The notes beneath the pieces are model-generated. The model was not told where the DNA came from. It saw only the letters and a program-made list of their open reading frames with translations, and ran no database searches. Below are positions 5,658-7,361 of a DNA stretch of 7,361 nt, one piece after another (the stretch's first letter is position 1; each line of letters begins with the position of its first letter). The DNA comes from CAZJOD01 sp964547525. Its GTDB lineage: Bacteria > Bacillota > Clostridia > JAAYHZ01. A program made the position numbers and the translations under genes. The stretch covers positions 1 through 7,361 of the forward strand of contig CAZJOD010000178.1 of NCBI GenBank assembly GCA_964547525.1, read 5' to 3'.

Positions 5658-7151
5658 TTACAAAAGAATCTTTTTCAGTGTATCGGCCATATTGTTTTTA
5701 GAGCAAGTAATTTTGTGCAGCACCGGCTTACCCATTACATTGGAAAGAGGTTCGGGTATTTTAACTAAAGTTTTTTCTTCCAGCATTTTCAATACTTCAA
5801 ATTCGGAAAATTTGTCGAGATCAATATCGTTAATAACCGCTTTAGCAACAGCTTTTCCGAATTTGTAAGGGCTTGCCGTGGATATGGTTACCGTATGTGT
5901 TTTATCAAGATTTTTTTGTGTATAATTTTCAGCGACACCTAATGCAACCGCCGTATGGGTATCAGATAAATAACCGAAGCGGTTATAGTATTCTGCGATC
6001 ACCTTTACGGTTTGTCGGTCATCCATATAATCGGCATGAAAATGATCGGACAATTTATTCATAATGTCTTTTGGTATTGTATAGCTTCCGGTTTCATTAA
6101 GCCTGTTCATATAAGAGGATATGATTTGACTGTCTTGATTAAACAAGTCATACACCAGTCTTTCAAGATTGCTTGATATAAGAATGTCCATGGAAGGCGA
6201 ATATGTTTTATAAAAGTTTCTTTTTATACTATATTCTCCTGTTTTAAAAAAGTCTGTTAAAACGTTGTTCGCATTAGAGGCACAAATGAACTTTTTAACC
6301 GGAAGCCCCATTTTTGCAGCATAATATCCTGCTAATATATTACCGAAGTTACCGGTGGGTACTGCGAAGTTTATTTTATCTCCAAGAGCGATTATACCGC
6401 TTTTTGCCAAGTGTACATATGTGCTTATATAATAAACAATCTGAGGTACAAGTCTACCCCAATTGATGGAGTTGGCCGATGAAAATACATATCCGGCTTG
6501 ATACAACTCATCAATTAAAGTCCGGTTTGTAAAAATGCTTTTAACACCGGATTGAGCGTCGTCGAAATTACCTGATATGGCAATGGATGTCACATTACCG
6601 CCTTCTTGGGTTATCATCTGTAATTTTTGCATATCACTTACGCCGTGTTCGGGAAAAAATACTACGATTTTTGTTCCTTCCACATCCTTAAAACCTTCTA
6701 AAGCCGCTTTTCCCGTATCTCCCGATGTAGCGGTCAGTATAAGGGACGTCTTTTTGACACCTGTATTCTTTAAAGCGGTGGTCATCAATTCGGGCAACAA
6801 TCTAAGCGCCATATCTTTAAATGCACAAGTCGGTCCGTGCCATAATTCCAAAACCGATTGCTTTTCATTTAAAGTGATAACAGGAGCCGGACCCATATTG
6901 TCAAATCCTGTGGAATATGCGTTGTCTATACACCTTTTCAATTCAATTTCGTTATAATCGTCAAGTATCCTTTTCAATACCGAATAAGCCAATTCGGTGT
7001 AGCTCATTTGATACATATTTTTTAAATCGTAATTATTTAATTTCGGCAGGTTGTCCGGGACAAATAGCCCTCCGTCGTCTGCCAAACCTTTTATTATAGC
7101 TTCCTGCGATGAGTTCGCACTTGAATTACCTCTTGTACTTTTATAATGCAT
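5658..7151 (-). CDS. thrC: Threonine synthase
   Basis: This PLP enzyme converts O-phospho-L-homoserine to threonine and phosphate, the last step of threonine synthesis, in the cytoplasm. It has 497 residues, the length of the long ThrC class found in E. coli, yeast and many Clostridia. Typical features are the N-terminal YKSTRGNSS (3-11) and GLADDGGLFVPDNLP (22-36), the PLP lysine Lys112 in HGPTCAFKDMALRLLP (105-120), SGDTGKAA (143-150), FFPEHGVSDMQKLQM (165-179), SSANSINWGRLVPQI (224-238) and the phosphate-binding loop GNFGN (267-271). All key residues are present and the frame is intact. The ATG (7151-7149) has GGAGA as Shine-Dalgarno, 7 nt away. No other threonine-pathway gene (hom, thrB) lies in the window. 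It is convergent with spoIIE with no bases between the two stop codons. Confidence 0.96.
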   Translation of the reverse strand: MHYKSTRGNSSANSSQEAIIKGLADDGGLFVPDNLPKLNNYDLKNMYQMSYTELAYSVLKRILDDYNEIELKRCIDNAYSTGFDNMGPAPVITLNEKQSVLELWHGPTCAFKDMALRLLPELMTTALKNTGVKKTSLILTATSGDTGKAALEGFKDVEGTKIVVFFPEHGVSDMQKLQMITQEGGNVTSIAISGNFDDAQSGVKSIFTNRTLIDELYQAGYVFSSANSINWGRLVPQIVYYISTYVHLAKSGIIALGDKINFAVPTGNFGNILAGYYAAKMGLPVKKFICASNANNVLTDFFKTGEYSIKRNFYKTYSPSMDILISSNLERLVYDLFNQDSQIISSYMNRLNETGSYTIPKDIMNKLSDHFHADYMDDRQTVKVIAEYYNRFGYLSDTHTAVALGVAENYTQKNLDKTHTVTISTASPYKFGKAVAKAVINDIDLDKFSEFEVLKMLEEKTLVKIPEPLSNVMGKPVLHKITCSKNNMADTLKKILL

Positions 7152-7175
7152 AAACTATTCTCCAATTTTTTTAAT

Positions 7176-7216
7176 ATTATATCATACAGTATAATCTTTA
7201 AAAACAAAATCTTCAA
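7176..7216 (-). promoter_or_regulatory. Proximal thrC promoter, two overlapping -10 elements
   Basis: On the minus strand TTGAAG (7216-7211), 17 bp and TATACT (7193-7188) form a good sigma-A promoter. Twelve bases further, TGaTATAAT (7184-7176) is a perfect extended -10 with only a weak T-rich -35 at 7204-7199. Either would start transcription close to the thrC ribosome site. The two offset -10s could reflect two start points. Confidence 0.55.
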
Positions 7217-7287
7217 ATCGTTTTTACTGCCATTTACCGCCACCGGTAAACCCGCTGTTTTAACAAGAAAATACTTTAATAACGATT
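7216..7287 (-). promoter_or_regulatory. Possible structured leader upstream of thrC
   Basis: AATCGTT (7216-7222) and AACGATT (7281-7287) are complementary, with one further G-U pair possible outside (7215/7288). Together they enclose the hairpin at 7233-7250. RNA from the distal promoter would start near 7322, giving a leader of about 170 nt that could fold this way. I recognise no riboswitch class, and the T-box signature GGGTGGNACCGCG is absent. Confidence 0.3.
7233..7250. repeat. Perfect 7-bp inverted repeat upstream of the thrC promoter
   Basis: TTTACCG (7233-7239), loop CCAC, CGGTAAA (7244-7250) is a perfect hairpin or palindromic site. Just before it, TTTACTGCCA (7223-7232) repeats the left arm plus loop as TTTACCGCCA (7233-7242), matching at 9 of 10 positions. 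No T-run follows on either strand, so it is not a terminator. It lies 17 bp upstream of the proximal -35, suiting a protein-binding site, or a leader hairpin in transcripts from the distal promoter. Confidence 0.5.
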
Positions 7288-7328
7288 CTACTTCAAAAAC
7301 TATATTCTATTGCAATTCACGAATGAAC

Positions 7329-7357
7329 ATTGTACCTGAGTTGTAAAATCAAGTCAA
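7329..7357 (-). promoter_or_regulatory. Distal minus-strand promoter upstream of thrC
   Basis: On the minus strand TTGACT (7357-7352), exactly 17 bp, then TACAAT (7334-7329): 5 of 6 matches to consensus in each hexamer, the best sigma-A promoter by hexamer match in the window. Start would be near 7322, reading into thrC about 170 nt later. I see no credible gene between it and thrC; an upstream gene may end or begin just past the right edge. Confidence 0.55.
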
Positions 7358-7361
7358 GTGT

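Noticed and set aside
5764..5780. AACT-AA-AGTT followed by T residues as a spoIIE terminator inside thrC
   Set aside because: A loop of two bases cannot form with a four-bp stem, and it lies over 100 bp past the stop codon.
6577..6957. 126-residue plus-strand open frame opposite thrC, and smaller ones at 5873-6064 and 6917-7099
   Set aside because: They are antisense to a clearly recognised thrC, show no family motifs, and no ribosome site was found that would justify them.
7152..7322. T-box or known amino-acid riboswitch in the thrC leader
   Set aside because: The T-box sequence GGGTGGNACCGCG and a terminator with a U-run are missing; the GGTGGCGG stretch is only a superficial likeness.
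7146..7346. 66-residue plus-strand open frame in the right-hand spacer
   Set aside because: Its composition is that of translated AT-rich spacer, it overlaps the thrC start and its promoters in antisense, and no Shine-Dalgarno precedes its ATG.

Overview
The window looks like ordinary chromosome from a low-GC, endospore-forming Firmicute, most likely a member of the Clostridia. Three things point there: a full-length SpoIIE sporulation phosphatase, a ribose-phosphate pyrophosphokinase of the divergent type I associate with Clostridia, and AT-rich spacers with Gram-positive Shine-Dalgarno sites and sigma-A-type promoters. I see no phage, transposon, CRISPR array, tRNA or rRNA. The species cannot be named from the sequence alone.

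Layout from left to right. Positions 1-727 (minus) hold the N-terminal 242 residues of Prs; its C-terminus lies beyond the left edge. A 249-bp AT-rich spacer follows with a candidate prs promoter and a long inverted repeat. Positions 977-1597 (minus) encode a small polytopic membrane protein, possibly Yip1-like. Its promoter (TTGACT-17-TATCAT) is overlain by an 11-bp direct repeat that looks like an operator. Divergently, 1799-3208 (plus) encodes a predicted lipoprotein of the sialidase/BNR superfamily. After a 106-bp gap with a promoter-like element of unusually long spacing, 3315-5657 (plus) encodes SpoIIE. Its stop codon directly abuts the stop codon of the convergent threonine synthase gene thrC (5658-7151, minus). 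The last 210 bp hold two candidate thrC promoters and a potentially structured leader region.

The genes do not form one pathway. Prs (PRPP supply) and ThrC (threonine synthesis) are housekeeping. SpoIIE is the forespore-specific activator of sigma-F. The sialidase-like lipoprotein is probably a surface glycan-binding or glycan-cleaving protein, and the membrane protein has no assigned role. Every gene appears to have its own promoter, so this is a run of separate transcription units. I found no convincing new multi-gene system. The best leads are regulatory: the repeat-overlain promoter at 1621-1655, the long-spaced promoter before spoIIE, and the thrC leader.
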